Origin: Xanthomonas sp. Leaf131
GTDB lineage: Bacteria > Pseudomonadota > Gammaproteobacteria > Xanthomonadales > Xanthomonadaceae
Length of the DNA: 64,000 bases
Direction of reading: 5' to 3'
Assembly (NCBI RefSeq): GCF_001423495.1
Contig: NZ_LMOG01000022.1
Location: forward strand, 156,001-220,000
In this document: positions 54,348-63,902 of the stretch, piece by piece
How positions within the stretch are numbered: the stretch's first letter is position 1
Layout: the number at the start of each line of letters is the position of its first letter
Notes under the pieces: model-generated
What the model saw: the letters and a program-made list of their open reading frames with translations, nothing else
Databases searched by the model: none
Told to the model about the DNA's origin: nothing
Position numbers and translations under genes: made by a program

Positions 54348-55136
54348 TCAACGCAGCAGATCCCATCCCATCTTGCCGATCAGCACGATGACCAGCACCA
54401 GAAACAACTTGCGGATCAGCGGCGTGCCACCGCGCAACGCCATTCGTGTACCGGCCACTGCACCGGCCACGTTGACCACCGCCATCGGAATGCCGATCGC
54501 CAACATCACCTGGCCGCTGGGCAAAAAGAACGACAACGCCGCCAGGTTGGTGGCCAGGTTCACCACCTTGGCTGCGGCCGAAGCGCGCAGAAAATCCAGC
54601 CCGAAAAAGCGGATAAACAAGAAGATCAGAAAACTGCCGGTGCCCGGGCCGAAGAACCCATCGTAGAACCCGATCGCCGCGCCCATCGCCAACGCAATCA
54701 CCAGCTCGCGCCGGCCGATCTGACGCGGACGATGCAGCGCACCGAAGTCCTTCTTGATCAGCGTGTAGATCAGCATCGCGATCAGCAGCACCAGGATCAG
54801 CGGCCGCACCGCCTGCTTGGGCATCAGGCTGACCGCGGTCGCGCCCAGAAACGAAAACGTAAACGCCGCCACCGTTGCGTACAGCACCGGCCGCCACGGA
54901 AAGCGCACATTGCGCGCATAGCGCCACGCCGACGCACCGGTGCCGAACATCGCGCTGAACTTGTTGGTGCCCAGAATCAGCGACGGCGCCTGCTGCGGCA
55001 ACGTGGCAAACAAGCCCGGCAACTGGATCAACCCACCACCACCAACCGCCGCATCCACCAACCCGGCAACGAAAGCGATGCACAGCAGCCACGGCAATTC
55101 GGTAGGAATCAGTTCCAGCAAGGCGGCGCTCCGCAC
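54348..55136 (-). CDS. TSUP-family permease
   Basis: A 262-aa membrane protein of the TauE/SafE (TSUP) family with ~8 segments. The two half-repeats are visible: LCIAFVAGLVDAAVGGGGLIQLPGL with LGTNKFSAMFGTGASAW, and AMGAAIGFYDGFFGPGTGSFL with AAAKVVNLATNLAAL. Members export sulphite, sulphoacetate or related anions; the substrate cannot be told. GTG at 55136 is the annotated start, though a nearby TTG is possible. It is convergent with the siderophore receptor. Confidence 0.85.
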   Translation of the reverse strand: MRSAALLELIPTELPWLLCIAFVAGLVDAAVGGGGLIQLPGLFATLPQQAPSLILGTNKFSAMFGTGASAWRYARNVRFPWRPVLYATVAAFTFSFLGATAVSLMPKQAVRPLILVLLIAMLIYTLIKKDFGALHRPRQIGRRELVIALAMGAAIGFYDGFFGPGTGSFLIFLFIRFFGLDFLRASAAAKVVNLATNLAALSFFLPSGQVMLAIGIPMAVVNVAGAVAGTRMALRGGTPLIRKLFLVLVIVLIGKMGWDLLR

Positions 55137-55303
55137 AACAGGGGCAACAGCATAACGGCCGCACCAACGCCGCGCGCCGTCAAAGCCCCTCCCCCCTGAA
55201 ATCGTCCAACGGCGTCAATGATCCCTTTCAACTTCCCGCAGATCTTCAATACGCGTAGAAGCCCGCTTCCCAAATCCCAAATCCCATCCAGCACAATCCC
55301 CAA

Positions 55304-55693
55304 ATGCCAACCTCCACACCCACAGACCCCTGTCCCTGCGGCCGCCCCGCCAGCTACCCGCACTGCTGCGGGCAATACCATGCCGGCGCCACCGCACCCG
55401 ACGCCGAAACCCTGATGCGTGCGCGCTACAGCGCCTATGTACGCCGCGACGTGGCGTACCTGCTCGCCAGCTGGCATCCGTCCACGCGCCCACCCGAACT
55501 GTCGCTGGACCAAGGCGGCCGCACCACCTGGCTCGGCCTGACCGTACAACGCGCCATCGTCACCGGCGCCGACACTGCCGAAGTGGTGTTTCTGGCCCGC
55601 TATCGCATTGGCGGCGGCAGCGCGGTACGCATGACCGAACACAGCCGTTTCGTGCGCGAAGACGGCCACTGGTATTACCTCGACGCGCATTGA
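55304..55693 (+). CDS. YchJ/UPF0225 family protein (SEC-C motif)
   Basis: A 129-aa protein. The N-terminal [17 protein letters not shown] carries the four-Cys/His SEC-C zinc motif, followed by [23 protein letters not shown] and a SnoaL-like fold ([14 protein letters not shown] at the end). YchJ proteins have no established function. Length is slightly short of the E. coli protein (152 aa), which has a second SEC-C at the C-terminus that is missing here. Confidence 0.85.
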   Translation: MPTSTPTDPCPCGRPASYPHCCGQYHAGATAPDAETLMRARYSAYVRRDVAYLLASWHPSTRPPELSLDQGGRTTWLGLTVQRAIVTGADTAEVVFLARYRIGGGSAVRMTEHSRFVREDGHWYYLDAH

Positions 55694-55854
55694 ATGGGGT
55701 CGAGGCTCGAAGTAGCGCAGCACTCTGGCCACCGACCGTGAAGCCATTCAGTCCGACAAACGGCATGGGCCGGCGCGGTTTGTCGACGCCACGTTCGCAG
55801 CCGATCCCGGAAGCTTGCCGCCTCGGCGGAGCTCGCCGCGGGGCGGACACGATC

Positions 55855-56061
55855 ATGGCAACGTTCAATCTCTGGCAGTGGGGGCTTGCGGCCATCGCCG
55901 TGTTCGCGATCGTGCTGCCGGCGTGCCTGGCCACCGCAATGGTCTGGTTCGGCCCCCGCCACGACGCCCCCCGCAGGGCCCGCGCCCGCCGCGTCTCCGA
56001 CGCAAGCCCCTCCAGCCCGGCGCTGTCGCTGCTCACCGGCATCACCGGCGACGGCAGCTAA
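55855..56061 (+). CDS. Small single-pass membrane protein
   Basis: A 68-aa protein with one membrane segment (WGLAAIAVFAIVLPACLATAM) and a short basic tail (RHDAPRRARARR). No family is recognised. A frame extends upstream, but ATG at 55855 starts just ahead of the hydrophobic segment. There is no strong ribosome-binding site, so it is only moderately supported. Confidence 0.5.
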   Translation: MATFNLWQWGLAAIAVFAIVLPACLATAMVWFGPRHDAPRRARARRVSDASPSSPALSLLTGITGDGS

Positions 56062-56178
56062 GCGCGGCGATCAGCGCGACCACGCCTTACATCGATCAGG
56101 TTGGCTATCCTCGGCGGCTCGACTTGCCGCAGGAGCGCTCCACCGCATGACGTCCGCCCACACGCCGGCCACCGCGCC

Positions 56179-58341
56179 ATGACGACCACCTGGCGCGTCC
56201 TGCCCGCGCTGTTGGCGCTGCTGCCGCTGGTCGCCTGCGCCGATCCGGCCTTCGACCGTTGTCTGGCCGGGCTGCAGACCCAGGCCGCCGCCAAGGGTGT
56301 GGAGGCCGCCAACTTCCAGCGTTTCACCGCCGGCCTGGTGCCCGATCCCAGCGTGTTGCCGCTGCTCGATGCCCAGCCCGAGTTCACCACCCCGATCTGG
56401 GACTACCTCGCCAGCCTGGTCGACAGCCAGCGCGTGACCGACGGCCAGGCCATGCTGGTCACCCACCGCGATTTGCTTACGCGCCTGTCCGAACAGACCG
56501 GGGTCGATCCGGCCACCATCGTGGCGGTGTGGGGCGTGGAGAGCGACTACGGCCGCGTCACCGGCAAGCGCCCGCTGCTGGTCTCGCTGGCCACGCTGTC
56601 GTGCGCAGGCCGCCGCCAGCCGTTCTTCCGTGGCGAATTCCTCGCCTTGCTCAGCCTGCTGCAGCAAGGCGATCTGTCGCCGGAGGGTTTGACCGGCTCC
56701 TGGGCCGGCGCCTTCGGGCAGACCCAGTTCATGCCCTCGACCTATGCCCGCATCGCGGTGGATGGCGATGGCGACGGCCGCCGCGATCTGGTCGCCAGCA
56801 TTCCCGACGCGCTGGCCTCCACCGCCAACTATCTGGTCAAGGCCGGCTGGGAGCGCGCCCGCCCCTGGGGGATGGAAGTGCGCCTGCCCGCCGGCTTCGA
56901 TGCCAACAAGGCCGGCCGCACCCGGCGCCAACCACTGCAGGCCTGGCAAAACGCAGGGCTGCTCGGCACCGATGGCAAAGCCTTGGCGCCGACGGGACTT
57001 CCTGCCGAAACATCGGCCGCCCTGCTGCTGCCGGCCGGCCCGACCGGCCCGGCGTTTCTGGTCTTCCGCAACTACGACGCGATCTACGCCTACAACGCGG
57101 CCGAAAGCTACGCGCTGTCGATCGCCTTGCTCGCCGACCGCTTGCGCGGCGGCTCCGGTCTGGTCGCGGCCTGGCCCACCGACGACCCCGGACTCGGCCG
57201 CCCGGAGCGCCGCGAGCTGCAGCAGTTGCTGCTGGCTCGCGGCCACCTGATCGGCGAGGCCGACGGCATGGTCGGCAGCGCCACCCGGCGTGCCATCCAG
57301 GTCGAGCAGACCCGCCTGGGCCTGCAACCGGCCGACGGCCGCCCCGGCCTACGCATCCTGACCGCCCTGCGCGCCGCCCCGCCGGTCACTGGCGCGGCCG
57401 CCATCCGCGCCACCGCGTTCAAGCTGCCGGCCGCCTATCCCGCATTCGCCCAATCCCCCATCGTCCAGAAGGCACCCCCCATGTCCGACCTCACCGGCCT
57501 GCGCACAGGCGATTTCCACGGTTTCCCCTCGCTGTTGATCGACACCCCGTTCTCCACCGCCGCCATCAGCCTGTTCGGCGGCCAGCTGCTGTCGTTCGTG
57601 CCCAAGGGCGGGCAGGACGTGATGTGGCTGTCGCCCACCGCCAAGCAACCGCCCACCCCGATCCGCGGCGGCGCCCCGGTGTGCTGGCCGTATTTCGGCC
57701 GCCAGGACCAGACCGGCGAGGTGCCCGCGCACGGCTTCGTGCGCACCGTGCCGTGGCAGCTGACCGAGAGCCGCCGCGAAGACGACGGCACCCTGGTGCT
57801 CACGCTGACCCCGCCCAGCTTCGACGACCTGGCGCTGCGCCTGCGCATGACCCTGCGCATCGGCCGCACGCTCGAACAAAGCCTGATCACCGAGAACACC
57901 AGCTCGGCCCCGGTGCGGTTCACCCAGGCGCTGCACAATTACTTCCGCGTCGGCGACGCGCTCAAGGTCAGCGTGCAGGGTCTGGACGGGCTGGACTATC
58001 TCGACAAGTACGAGAACTACGCCACCGCCCACCGTCAGCAGGGCGACTGGAGCCTGCGCGACCCACGCGACCCCGGCCGCAGCGACCGCATCTACACCAA
58101 CGCCGGCGGCCACTACACCCTGACCGACCCGGTACTCGGCCGGCGCATCGTCATCGCCACCAAAGGCAGCCGTTCGCTGGTGGCCTGGAACCCGGGCGAA
58201 GAGGCCGCCGCCAAGATGGCCGACGTGGGCACCGGCTGGCGCGACTACGTCTGCCTGGAAGCAGCCAACGCCGGCCCGGACGTCATCGAACTCGCCCCCG
58301 GCGCCAGCCACACGCTGACCCAGACCATCAGCGTCGAGTGA
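56179..58341 (+). CDS. Lytic murein transglycosylase (MltB-like) fused in frame to D-hexose-6-phosphate mutarotase
   Basis: A 720-aa two-part reading frame. Residues 1-~330 form an SLT_2 lytic transglycosylase lipoprotein (LLPLVAC lipobox, Cys16; catalytic Glu121 in GVESDYGR; FGQTQFMPSTYARIAVDGDGDG), followed by a peptidoglycan-binding domain (about 344-398). Residues 435-720 are a YeaD-like mutarotase (APVCWPYFG, HGFVRTVPW, ALHNYFRVGD). No stop separates them. Met435 has AGAAGG 8 bases upstream, so the mutarotase may also be started independently. The first part acts in the periplasm, whereas mutarotases are cytoplasmic, so the fusion is biologically odd: either the lytic enzyme lost its stop or the linker is read through. 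Confidence 0.85.
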   Translation: MTTTWRVLPALLALLPLVACADPAFDRCLAGLQTQAAAKGVEAANFQRFTAGLVPDPSVLPLLDAQPEFTTPIWDYLASLVDSQRVTDGQAMLVTHRDLLTRLSEQTGVDPATIVAVWGVESDYGRVTGKRPLLVSLATLSCAGRRQPFFRGEFLALLSLLQQGDLSPEGLTGSWAGAFGQTQFMPSTYARIAVDGDGDGRRDLVASIPDALASTANYLVKAGWERARPWGMEVRLPAGFDANKAGRTRRQPLQAWQNAGLLGTDGKALAPTGLPAETSAALLLPAGPTGPAFLVFRNYDAIYAYNAAESYALSIALLADRLRGGSGLVAAWPTDDPGLGRPERRELQQLLLARGHLIGEADGMVGSATRRAIQVEQTRLGLQPADGRPGLRILTALRAAPPVTGAAAIRATAFKLPAAYPAFAQSPIVQKAPPMSDLTGLRTGDFHGFPSLLIDTPFSTAAISLFGGQLLSFVPKGGQDVMWLSPTAKQPPTPIRGGAPVCWPYFGRQDQTGEVPAHGFVRTVPWQLTESRREDDGTLVLTLTPPSFDDLALRLRMTLRIGRTLEQSLITENTSSAPVRFTQALHNYFRVGDALKVSVQGLDGLDYLDKYENYATAHRQQGDWSLRDPRDPGRSDRIYTNAGGHYTLTDPVLGRRIVIATKGSRSLVAWNPGEEAAAKMADVGTGWRDYVCLEAANAGPDVIELAPGASHTLTQTISVE

Positions 58342-58721
58342 GCGCAAGAATTGCCCCAGGCTCGCCCAGCGCCCGCGCCGCTTCCAAGACAGGAAAGAAG
58401 CAGCAACGACTCCCTTCTCCCCTCGGGAGAAGGTGCCCGAAGGGCGGATGAGGGTACGCGCGAAGCCAGGTGAAGTTTGAGTGCACCCGTGGCTTCGCCC
58501 CGTACCCTCACCCCAACCCCTCTCCCGCAGGAGAGGGGCCTTACTCCATCACACTGATCTTGCGCCACACACAGGCCAGGCGCTTCCCTTCTCCCCTCGG
58601 GAGAAGGTGCCCCGCAGGGGCGGATGAGGGGACGGGGCGTATCAGGCAACAGCCCACATATCCATAACCCCACTACCCACTCCACCGCTACACTCGCCGC
58701 TTCGCCCCTGCGTGCCGCGCG
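58342..58721. other. Intergenic region dominated by repeats
   Basis: The 380 bases between the fusion gene and the MFS gene contain three hairpin repeat copies and no gene. The last ~85 bases before the MFS start are free of repeats and should carry its promoter. Confidence 0.5.
58411..58636. repeat. Three CCCTCTCCC hairpin repeat copies
   Basis: Forward copies lie at 58411-58458 and 58584-58635; an inverse copy at 58501-58540. Copies 1 and 2 form the same inverted pair as at 38482-38610, with GCGAAGCC and GGCTTCGC arms continuing into the spacer. The third copy has GGTGCCCCGCAGGGGC in place of GGTGCCCGAAGGGC. Confidence 0.88.
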
Positions 58722-59993
58722 ATGTCCATCTCTCCTGATTCCGCATCCGCTCCCGCACCGGGCCGGCGCCGCGCCGCGCTGATCTTCATCTTCATCACCG
58801 TGCTGATCGACGTGCTGTCATTCGGCGTGATCATTCCGGTGCTGCCGGATCTGGTGCGGCACTTCACCGGTGGCGACTACGCCGTGGCTGCCGGCTGGAT
58901 TGGTTGGTTCGGCTTCCTGTTTGCCGCCATCCAGTTCGTCTGCTCGCCGCTGCAGGGTGCCTTGTCCGACCGCTACGGCCGTCGCCCGGTGATCCTGCTC
59001 TCGTGTCTGGGCCTGGGCCTGGACTTCATCCTGATGGCGGTCGCCCATTCCCTGCCGATGCTGCTGCTGGCGCGGGTGATCTCCGGGGTGTGCTCGGCCA
59101 GCTTTTCCACCGCCAATGCCTACATCGCCGATGTCACCCCCGCCGACAAACGCGCCGGCGCGTTCGGCATGCTCGGCGCCGCATTCGGCATTGGCTTTGT
59201 CGCCGGCCCGCTGATCGGCGGCTGGCTGGGGAGTATCGGTTTGCGCTGGCCGTTCTGGTTTGCCGCCGGGCTGGCCTTGTTGAACGTGTTGTACGGCTGG
59301 TTCGTGCTGCCCGAATCGCTGCCCGCCGAACGCCGCACCGCACACCTGGACTGGTCGCACGCCAACCCGCTCGGCGCGCTCAAGCTGCTGCGCCGCTATC
59401 CGCAGGTGTTCGGCCTAGCCTCGGTGGTGTTCCTGGCCAATCTGGCGCACTACGTCTACCCCAGCATCTTCGTGCTGTTTGCCAGTTATCAATATCACTG
59501 GGGCCCGCGCGAGGTGAGCTGGGTGCTGGCCGGCGTGGGCGTGTGCAGCATCATCGTCAACGCCTTGCTGGTCGGCCGGCTGGTGCGCTGGCTGGGCGAA
59601 CGTCGCGCGCTGCTGCTGGGCCTGGGCTGCGGGGTGATCGGTTTTGTCATCTACGGGCTGGCCGACACCGGCACCGCGTTCCTGATCGGAGTGCCGATCA
59701 GCGCGTTTTGGGCGATCGCCGCACCGGCGGCGCAGGCCCTGATCACCCGCGAGGTCGGCGCCGATGCGCAAGGCCGCGTGCAAGGTGCGCTGACCAGTCT
59801 GATCAGCCTGGCCGGCATCGCCGGTCCGTTGTTGTTCGCCAATGTGTTCGCCTGGTTCATCGGCCGCGGCGCACCGCTGCATCTGCCCGGCGCGCCGTGG
59901 CTGCTGGCCGGCATATTGCTGGCCGCAGGCTGGGTCATGGCCTGGAAGCGGGCAGGGCGGGGGCCCGGCATCGCGCGCGCAATGCCGGGATGA
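58722..59993 (+). CDS. MFS efflux transporter, TetA-like (TCR group)
   Basis: A 423-aa protein with 12 membrane segments. The DHA1/TCR signatures are present: FITVLIDVLSFGVIIPVLPD in segment 1, SDRYGRRPVILLSCLGLGLD in the 2-3 loop, and RVISGVCSASFSTANAYIAD in segment 4. Members export tetracycline-like or other small molecules by proton antiport; the natural substrate here is unknown. There is no adjacent TetR-type regulator. Confidence 0.85.
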   Translation: MSISPDSASAPAPGRRRAALIFIFITVLIDVLSFGVIIPVLPDLVRHFTGGDYAVAAGWIGWFGFLFAAIQFVCSPLQGALSDRYGRRPVILLSCLGLGLDFILMAVAHSLPMLLLARVISGVCSASFSTANAYIADVTPADKRAGAFGMLGAAFGIGFVAGPLIGGWLGSIGLRWPFWFAAGLALLNVLYGWFVLPESLPAERRTAHLDWSHANPLGALKLLRRYPQVFGLASVVFLANLAHYVYPSIFVLFASYQYHWGPREVSWVLAGVGVCSIIVNALLVGRLVRWLGERRALLLGLGCGVIGFVIYGLADTGTAFLIGVPISAFWAIAAPAAQALITREVGADAQGRVQGALTSLISLAGIAGPLLFANVFAWFIGRGAPLHLPGAPWLLAGILLAAGWVMAWKRAGRGPGIARAMPG

Positions 59994-60092
59994 TGCCAAC
60001 CTATTCAGGTTGTGCTCGCGCCCGCTTTATCTGATTTGCGCACGCGCTGCTAGGCTGGTGTGCTCCGTGCCGCTGCACCGCTTCGAGGCCCT

Positions 60093-60686
60093 ATGCGTTC
60101 CGATACCTTGGCCGTTCCGCCCTCGGCTGCGCGCGTGCTGCGCCAGGCCACCCAGGACACGCATGCGCGCGTCGAATCGATCCCGCTGATGCAGGCATTG
60201 GGGCAGGGCTGCATCGATCGCGACGCCTATGCGCTGATCCTGCGCCGGCACTCCGCATTGCTGGGCGGCTTCGAAGACCATCTGAGCGACTGGCTCAACA
60301 CGTTGGTCGGCACCGGCTGGCACTACCGCCGCCGCGTGCCGGCCTTGCGCGAGGATCTGCGCACGCTGGGCCAACAGCCGGATGCACCCATTGCCGCGCC
60401 CACCGCCGGCAACGATGCCGCGCGCTGGGGCATGCTGTATGTCATCGAAGGCTCGCAACTGGGCGGCCGCATGATCGCGCGCAGCCTGCGCCAGCAGCAG
60501 CCCGCATTGGCCAATGCGGTGCGCTATTTCGAACTGGCCGACGACGATCCGGCCGGCTGGCGCCGCTTCCAGACCGTGCTCGATCAACGTCTCGACACGC
60601 CTTGCGCACGCGCCGCCGCCATCGACGGCGCGCAGGCCATGTTTGCTCACTTCCACACCTGCCTCGCAGCGGAGCCGCGCCCGTGA
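60093..60686 (+). CDS. bphO: Heme oxygenase (biliverdin-forming)
   Basis: A 197-aa heme oxygenase that opens heme to biliverdin, the chromophore of the adjacent phytochrome. It has the heme-ligand helix around ATQDTHARVE and the distal helix GMLYVIEGSQLGGRM. The stop overlaps the bphP start (GTGA), so chromophore and receptor are made together. A GAGG site lies before the chosen ATG at 60093; upstream codons show no family match. Confidence 0.9.
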   Translation: MRSDTLAVPPSAARVLRQATQDTHARVESIPLMQALGQGCIDRDAYALILRRHSALLGGFEDHLSDWLNTLVGTGWHYRRRVPALREDLRTLGQQPDAPIAAPTAGNDAARWGMLYVIEGSQLGGRMIARSLRQQQPALANAVRYFELADDDPAGWRRFQTVLDQRLDTPCARAAAIDGAQAMFAHFHTCLAAEPRP

Positions 60687-62587
60687 ACCAGCCAACCGAA
60701 CCCCTGAACATGGATGCCTGCGCCCGCGAGCCGATCCACATTCCCGGCCTGATCCAGCCGTATGGCGTGCTGTTGGTGATCGAGCCGGCCGACGGCCGCA
60801 TCGTGCAGGCCAGCACCACCGCCGCCGACTTGCTCGGCGTGCCGCTGGCCGAGCTGTTGGGCATGCCCTACACGCAAGTGCTGGAACTGCCCGGCGAGCA
60901 GCCGTTCGTGGTCGACGACCAGGCGCAACACCTATTACATGCCGAGGTGCGTTTCCCCAGGCGCGCAGCGCCCACCGATCACCCCTGGGTGGCGGCCTGG
61001 CATCTGTATCCGGAGCAATGGCTGGTCGAAATCGAACCGCGCGACGCCCGCCTGATGGACGTCACCCTGCGCGAGGCGCTGCCGCTGTTGCGCAGCATCG
61101 AGCGCGATCCCGGCATCGACGAAGCGGCGGTGCGTGCGGCCAAGGGCCTGCGCAGCATGATTGGTTTTGATCGGGTGATGATTTACCGCTTCGACGAAGA
61201 GTGGAACGGCGAAGTCATTGCCGAAGCGCGTAACCCCGAATTGGTGCCCTATCTCGGCCAGCGCTATCCCGCTACCGACATCCCGGCGCAGGCGCGCGCG
61301 CTGTACCTGCGCAACCGCGTCCGCCAGATCGCCGATGTCGGCTACCAGTCCGCCGCAATCGAGCCCACCTTGCATCCGCGCCTCGGCACGCCGGTGGATC
61401 TGAGCGATGTCAGCCTGCGCAGCGTCTCGCCGGTGCACCTGGAATATTTGGCCAACATGGGCGTGACCGCCACCCTGGTCTCCTCGCTCGTGGTCAACGA
61501 CACGCTGTGGGGGCTGATTGCCTGCCACCACTACAGCCCGCACTTCACCAGCCACGCCATGCGCGATGCCACCGACGCGGTCACGCGCGCACTGTCCGGT
61601 CGCATCGGCGCCTTGCAGGCGGTCGAGCGCGTGCGTATGGAATCGGTATTGCTCACCGTGCGCGAAAAGTTGATCACCGACTTCAACGACGCCGCCCAGA
61701 TGACGGTGGAGATGCTCGCCGATATGGCACCGGACCTGATGGACGTGGTCGATGCCGACGGCGTGGCGATTTTCCACGGCCAGGAGATCAGTCGGCACGG
61801 CAGCACGCCCGATGCCGCAGCGCTGCGGCGCATCCGCGACCACATCGAATCCGCCCACCACGACGCCCTGCGCGAGGATGCCGTCGGCGCCCTGCATGTG
61901 GAGGCGATCGGCGAGGTATTTCCCGAACTGGCCGATCTGGCATCGCTGGCCGCCGGCTTCATCTTCGTGCCGCTGATGCCGCAGTCGCGCAGCGCCTTGT
62001 TGTGGACCCGCCGCGAGCAGGTGCAGACGGTCAACTGGGCCGGCAATCCGCAGTTGGCCAAGCTGGCGGACATCCCCAACTCGCGCCTGTCGCCGCGCAA
62101 GAGCTTCGACCTCTGGCAGGAGACCGTGCGCGGTCGCGCGCGGCGCTGGTCGCCGCTGCACCTGGAGTCGGCCCGCAGCCTGCGCGTGTTGATCGAACTG
62201 ATGGAGCGCAAGCGCTTTCAGCAGGATTTCACCCTGCTCGAAGCCTCGCTGTCGCGTCTGCGCGACGGCGTCGCCATCATCGAACGCGGCGCCACCACGG
62301 CCGCGCATCGGCTGATGTTCGTCAACCCGGCCTTCGCAGAACTCATCCAGACCGAAGTGGCCGAGCTGATCGGCTGCGACATCCTGACCCTGTTGGCCAG
62401 CGATGCCGCCCATCCCAAGGTGGAGCTGCTCGAAGAAGCGCTACGGCAAGGCCGCGCCGCCTACGTCACCTTGCCGCTGCGCGCGCCGGGCGGCTCGCCG
62501 GTCTACCGCCAATTCCATCTCGAACCGCTACCCAGCCCCAGCGGCGTCACCGCGCACTGGTTGCTGCAGCTACGCGATCCCGAGTAA
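60683..62587 (+). CDS. bphP: Bacteriophytochrome BphP
   Basis: A 634-aa red/far-red light receptor. Cys13 is the expected biliverdin attachment site with the GTG start at 60683. The PAS2 (EPIHIPGLIQPYGVLLVIEP), GAF (RSMIGFDRVMIYRFDEEWNG, with RYPATDIPAQAR) and PHY domains (RSALLWTRREQVQTVNWAGN; the PRKSFDLWQ tongue) follow in order. The output is a C-terminal PAS domain (MFVNPAFAELIQTEV), not a histidine kinase, as in the X. campestris BphP. That protein is known to affect virulence traits under light. Length matches exactly. Confidence 0.95.
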   Translation: MNQPTEPLNMDACAREPIHIPGLIQPYGVLLVIEPADGRIVQASTTAADLLGVPLAELLGMPYTQVLELPGEQPFVVDDQAQHLLHAEVRFPRRAAPTDHPWVAAWHLYPEQWLVEIEPRDARLMDVTLREALPLLRSIERDPGIDEAAVRAAKGLRSMIGFDRVMIYRFDEEWNGEVIAEARNPELVPYLGQRYPATDIPAQARALYLRNRVRQIADVGYQSAAIEPTLHPRLGTPVDLSDVSLRSVSPVHLEYLANMGVTATLVSSLVVNDTLWGLIACHHYSPHFTSHAMRDATDAVTRALSGRIGALQAVERVRMESVLLTVREKLITDFNDAAQMTVEMLADMAPDLMDVVDADGVAIFHGQEISRHGSTPDAAALRRIRDHIESAHHDALREDAVGALHVEAIGEVFPELADLASLAAGFIFVPLMPQSRSALLWTRREQVQTVNWAGNPQLAKLADIPNSRLSPRKSFDLWQETVRGRARRWSPLHLESARSLRVLIELMERKRFQQDFTLLEASLSRLRDGVAIIERGATTAAHRLMFVNPAFAELIQTEVAELIGCDILTLLASDAAHPKVELLEEALRQGRAAYVTLPLRAPGGSPVYRQFHLEPLPSPSGVTAHWLLQLRDPE

Positions 62588-62726
62588 GCGAACCGGTGCC
62601 GCGCCAAGTGCAAGCTCGCAACATGCTGGCTGCGGCCTACTTGCCTGCATCGCTCGGTGCGGCCGGGCAAGGTTTCTCAGTGAGTCGATCCGATAAGAAG
62701 CCCTTCCACTGGATGATGTGCTGCGG

Positions 62727-63902
62727 CTAAGCCCGCGGCCGCAACACCAACAGGGTGATCGTCCCGGCCACCAGGCCCCAGAACGAGGCACCGATCCCGC
62801 CCAGTGTCAGCCCGGAGGCGGTCACCAGAAAGGTGATCAGCGCCGCCTCGCGCTCGCTGTCTTCGCGCAAGGCCGCCGCCAGGCTGTTGCCGATCGTGCC
62901 CAACAACGCAATCCCGGCGATTGCCATCACCAGCTCGCGCGGAAAGGCGGCAAACACTGCCGCCACGGTCGCACCGAACAGGCCGATCACCACATAGAAC
63001 ACGCCCGCACTGACCGCAGCCACATAACGCCGCGCCGGATCTTCATGCGCCTCGCGTCCCATGCAGATCGCCGCAGTGATCGCCGCCAGGTTCAAGGCAA
63101 AGCCGCCGAATGGCGCCAGCACCGTATTGACCGCACCGATCCAGCCGATCGTCGGCGAGATCGGCACCGTGTAGCCGGACGCCCGGATCACCGCCACACC
63201 CGGCACGTTCTGCGAAGCCATGGTGACCACGAACAAGGGAATCGCCAGCCCGAACAACGCCGCCCACGACAACGACGGCATGACCAGCACCGGATGGGCC
63301 AGTTCCAACCGCACCGCATTCCACTGCATCAACCCGCCGCCCGCCGCCAGCACGACGCCGACCAGCAACGTCGCGATCACCGCATAGCGCGCAAACCAGC
63401 GCCGCCCGACCAGATAGGTCACCAGCATCGCCAGCGCCAGCAGCACCTGGCTCTGCATCGCCACGAACAGATCCAGCCCGAAGCGCAACAACACCCCGGC
63501 CAACATGCCCGAGGCCAGCGAAATCGGGATGCGCCGGATCGCCCGCTCGAACACTCCCGAGAAGCCGGCCACCATGCCGAGTACCGCTGCCACCACAAAC
63601 GCACCGACCGCCTCGCCCAGCGGCACCCCGGCCGCGCTGCCGATCAGCATCGCCGCGCCCGGCGTGGACCACGCGGTGACCACCGGCACCCGGTAGCGCA
63701 GCGACAATCCAATGCAGGTCACCCCCATGCCGATCCCGAGCGCCCACATCCACGAGGCGATCTGCGCCTGATCCGCCCCCAGATGGCGTGCCGCCTCGAA
63801 CACAATCACCGCCGAGCTGGCAAAACCCACCAGCACCGTGACAAAGCCTGCAGCAATCGCAGGCAGGGACAGATCGCGAAGCAGGCTGCGGGAGGGAAGC
63901 AT
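62727..63902 (-). CDS. benE: BenE-family benzoate/proton symporter-like transporter
   Basis: A 391-aa membrane protein with ~12 segments. The family motifs AWSTPGAAML, ASQNVPGVAVIRASGY and FGGFALNLAAITAAICMGRE are present. BenE imports benzoate in aromatic degraders, but no ben genes lie nearby, so the substrate is uncertain. ATG at 63902 starts the conserved region (LLRDLSLPAIAAGFVTVLVG). It is convergent with bphP. Confidence 0.88.
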   Translation of the reverse strand: MLPSRSLLRDLSLPAIAAGFVTVLVGFASSAVIVFEAARHLGADQAQIASWMWALGIGMGVTCIGLSLRYRVPVVTAWSTPGAAMLIGSAAGVPLGEAVGAFVVAAVLGMVAGFSGVFERAIRRIPISLASGMLAGVLLRFGLDLFVAMQSQVLLALAMLVTYLVGRRWFARYAVIATLLVGVVLAAGGGLMQWNAVRLELAHPVLVMPSLSWAALFGLAIPLFVVTMASQNVPGVAVIRASGYTVPISPTIGWIGAVNTVLAPFGGFALNLAAITAAICMGREAHEDPARRYVAAVSAGVFYVVIGLFGATVAAVFAAFPRELVMAIAGIALLGTIGNSLAAALREDSEREAALITFLVTASGLTLGGIGASFWGLVAGTITLLVLRPRA

